Shown: one piece after another, positions 63,876 through 64,000 of the stretch
How the letters are laid out: each line of letters opens with the position of its first letter
Position numbering within the stretch: position 1 is the first letter of the stretch
Assembly (NCBI GenBank): GCA_900696645.1
Contig: CAADGV010000007.1
Coordinates: forward strand, 332,971 to 396,970
Direction of reading: 5' to 3'
DNA length: 64,000 nt
DNA from: an uncultured Chlorobiota bacterium
GTDB taxonomy: Bacteria; Bacteroidota; Ignavibacteria; UBA10030; UBA6906
Notes under the pieces: generated by a model
Told to the model about the DNA's origin: nothing
The model's input: only the letters and a program-made list of their open reading frames with translations
Database searches by the model: none
Made by a program: the position numbers and the translations under genes

Positions 63876-64000
63876 TTACTTCACCAGCAACATTTTTTTG
63901 AGATTGGTGAAGGGGGCCGCGCCGTCTGCGCCTTTGGCTTCGATGCGGTAGAAGTACACGCCCGTGGCAACCTGTGAGCCGTACTGATTGCGGCCGTTCC
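63876..64000 (-). CDS. C-terminal end of a third T9SS cargo protein (partial)
   Basis: Only the last 41 codons are in the window; the gene runs off the right edge. The translation ends GVYFYRIEAKGADGAAPF then a stretch ending KKMLLVK, the end of a T9SS type A sorting domain, very like the terminus of the protein at 58395. The rest of the protein cannot be judged. Confidence 0.85.
   Translation of the reverse strand, partial: NGRNQYGSQVATGVYFYRIEAKGADGAAPFTNLKKMLLVK

Overview
The window reads as chromosomal DNA of a flagellated member of the Bacteroidota/Chlorobiota lineage, most like an Ignavibacteria-type organism. Three secreted proteins at the right end carry the type IX secretion (T9SS) C-terminal sorting domain (QNYPNPFNP then GVYFYRL...K). 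The left end carries fliW, csrA, motA and motB. Sigma-54 activators are frequent, and classical TTGNNN-N16/17-TANNNT promoters and Shine-Dalgarno sites can be seen. The lineage is an inference; no 16S rRNA gene is present. No tRNA, rRNA, insertion sequence, prophage or CRISPR array was found.

Layout. 1-3260 (+): flagellar regulation and stator genes (fliW end, csrA, motA, motB) followed by a receiver/degenerate HD-GYP protein. 3278-25197 (almost all -): 3-methyladenine glycosylase, a DUF3078-type protein, a LysM protein, mscL, an OmpA protein with thrombospondin-3 repeats, a STAS protein, then a compact operon of a sigma-54 activator, a Ras-like GTPase, a roadblock/BON/OmpA membrane protein and a coiled-coil protein. 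Next come a CoA-acylating aldehyde dehydrogenase, a small outer-membrane protein, ruvB-ruvA-ruvC-yebC, a type II restriction-modification pair, recJ, the RNase P RNA gene, a zinc-ribbon coiled-coil protein, a Nif3 protein and a receiver/DHp protein with a possible 30-residue ORF. 25510-42238 (+): receiver plus NtrC-type regulator, a glutaryl-CoA-dehydrogenase-like enzyme, guaB, an M24 peptidase, two glycosyltransferases around purD, a sugar epimerase, meaB, an acyl-CoA dehydrogenase, a carboxyltransferase, a secreted hypothetical and a second NtrC-type regulator. 42241-51266 (-): rlmB, small genes, lgt, a PTS-IIA protein, a nucleotidyltransferase/pseudo-phosphomannomutase fusion, the transsulfuration pair CBS/CGL, and larB. 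51354-58304 (+): plsY, htrA, an outer-membrane protein, purB, and an aldehyde dehydrogenase with L-lysine 6-transaminase. 58395-64000 (-): three T9SS cargo genes.

How genes fit together. FliW and CsrA form the known partner switch that couples flagellin levels to translation. MotA/MotB are the proton-type stator. Lysine 6-transaminase plus aldehyde dehydrogenase should turn lysine into 2-aminoadipate. The glutaryl-CoA-dehydrogenase-like enzyme, the second acyl-CoA dehydrogenase, the methylcrotonyl/propionyl-type carboxyltransferase and MeaB point to amino-acid or short-acyl catabolism. CBS and CGL move sulfur from homocysteine to cysteine.

The most interesting region is 7931-12575: a small Ras-like GTPase is translationally coupled to a 636-residue protein that appears to hold a roadblock-like domain, one membrane helix, two BON-like domains and a peptidoglycan-binding OmpA domain, next to a PAS-bearing sigma-54 activator. 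This looks like an uncharacterised envelope-linked GTPase signalling module. Other notable items are several enzyme domains with lost catalytic residues (HD-GYP, phosphomannomutase, STAS), a DHp domain without its ATPase, and the restriction-modification pair set between housekeeping genes.
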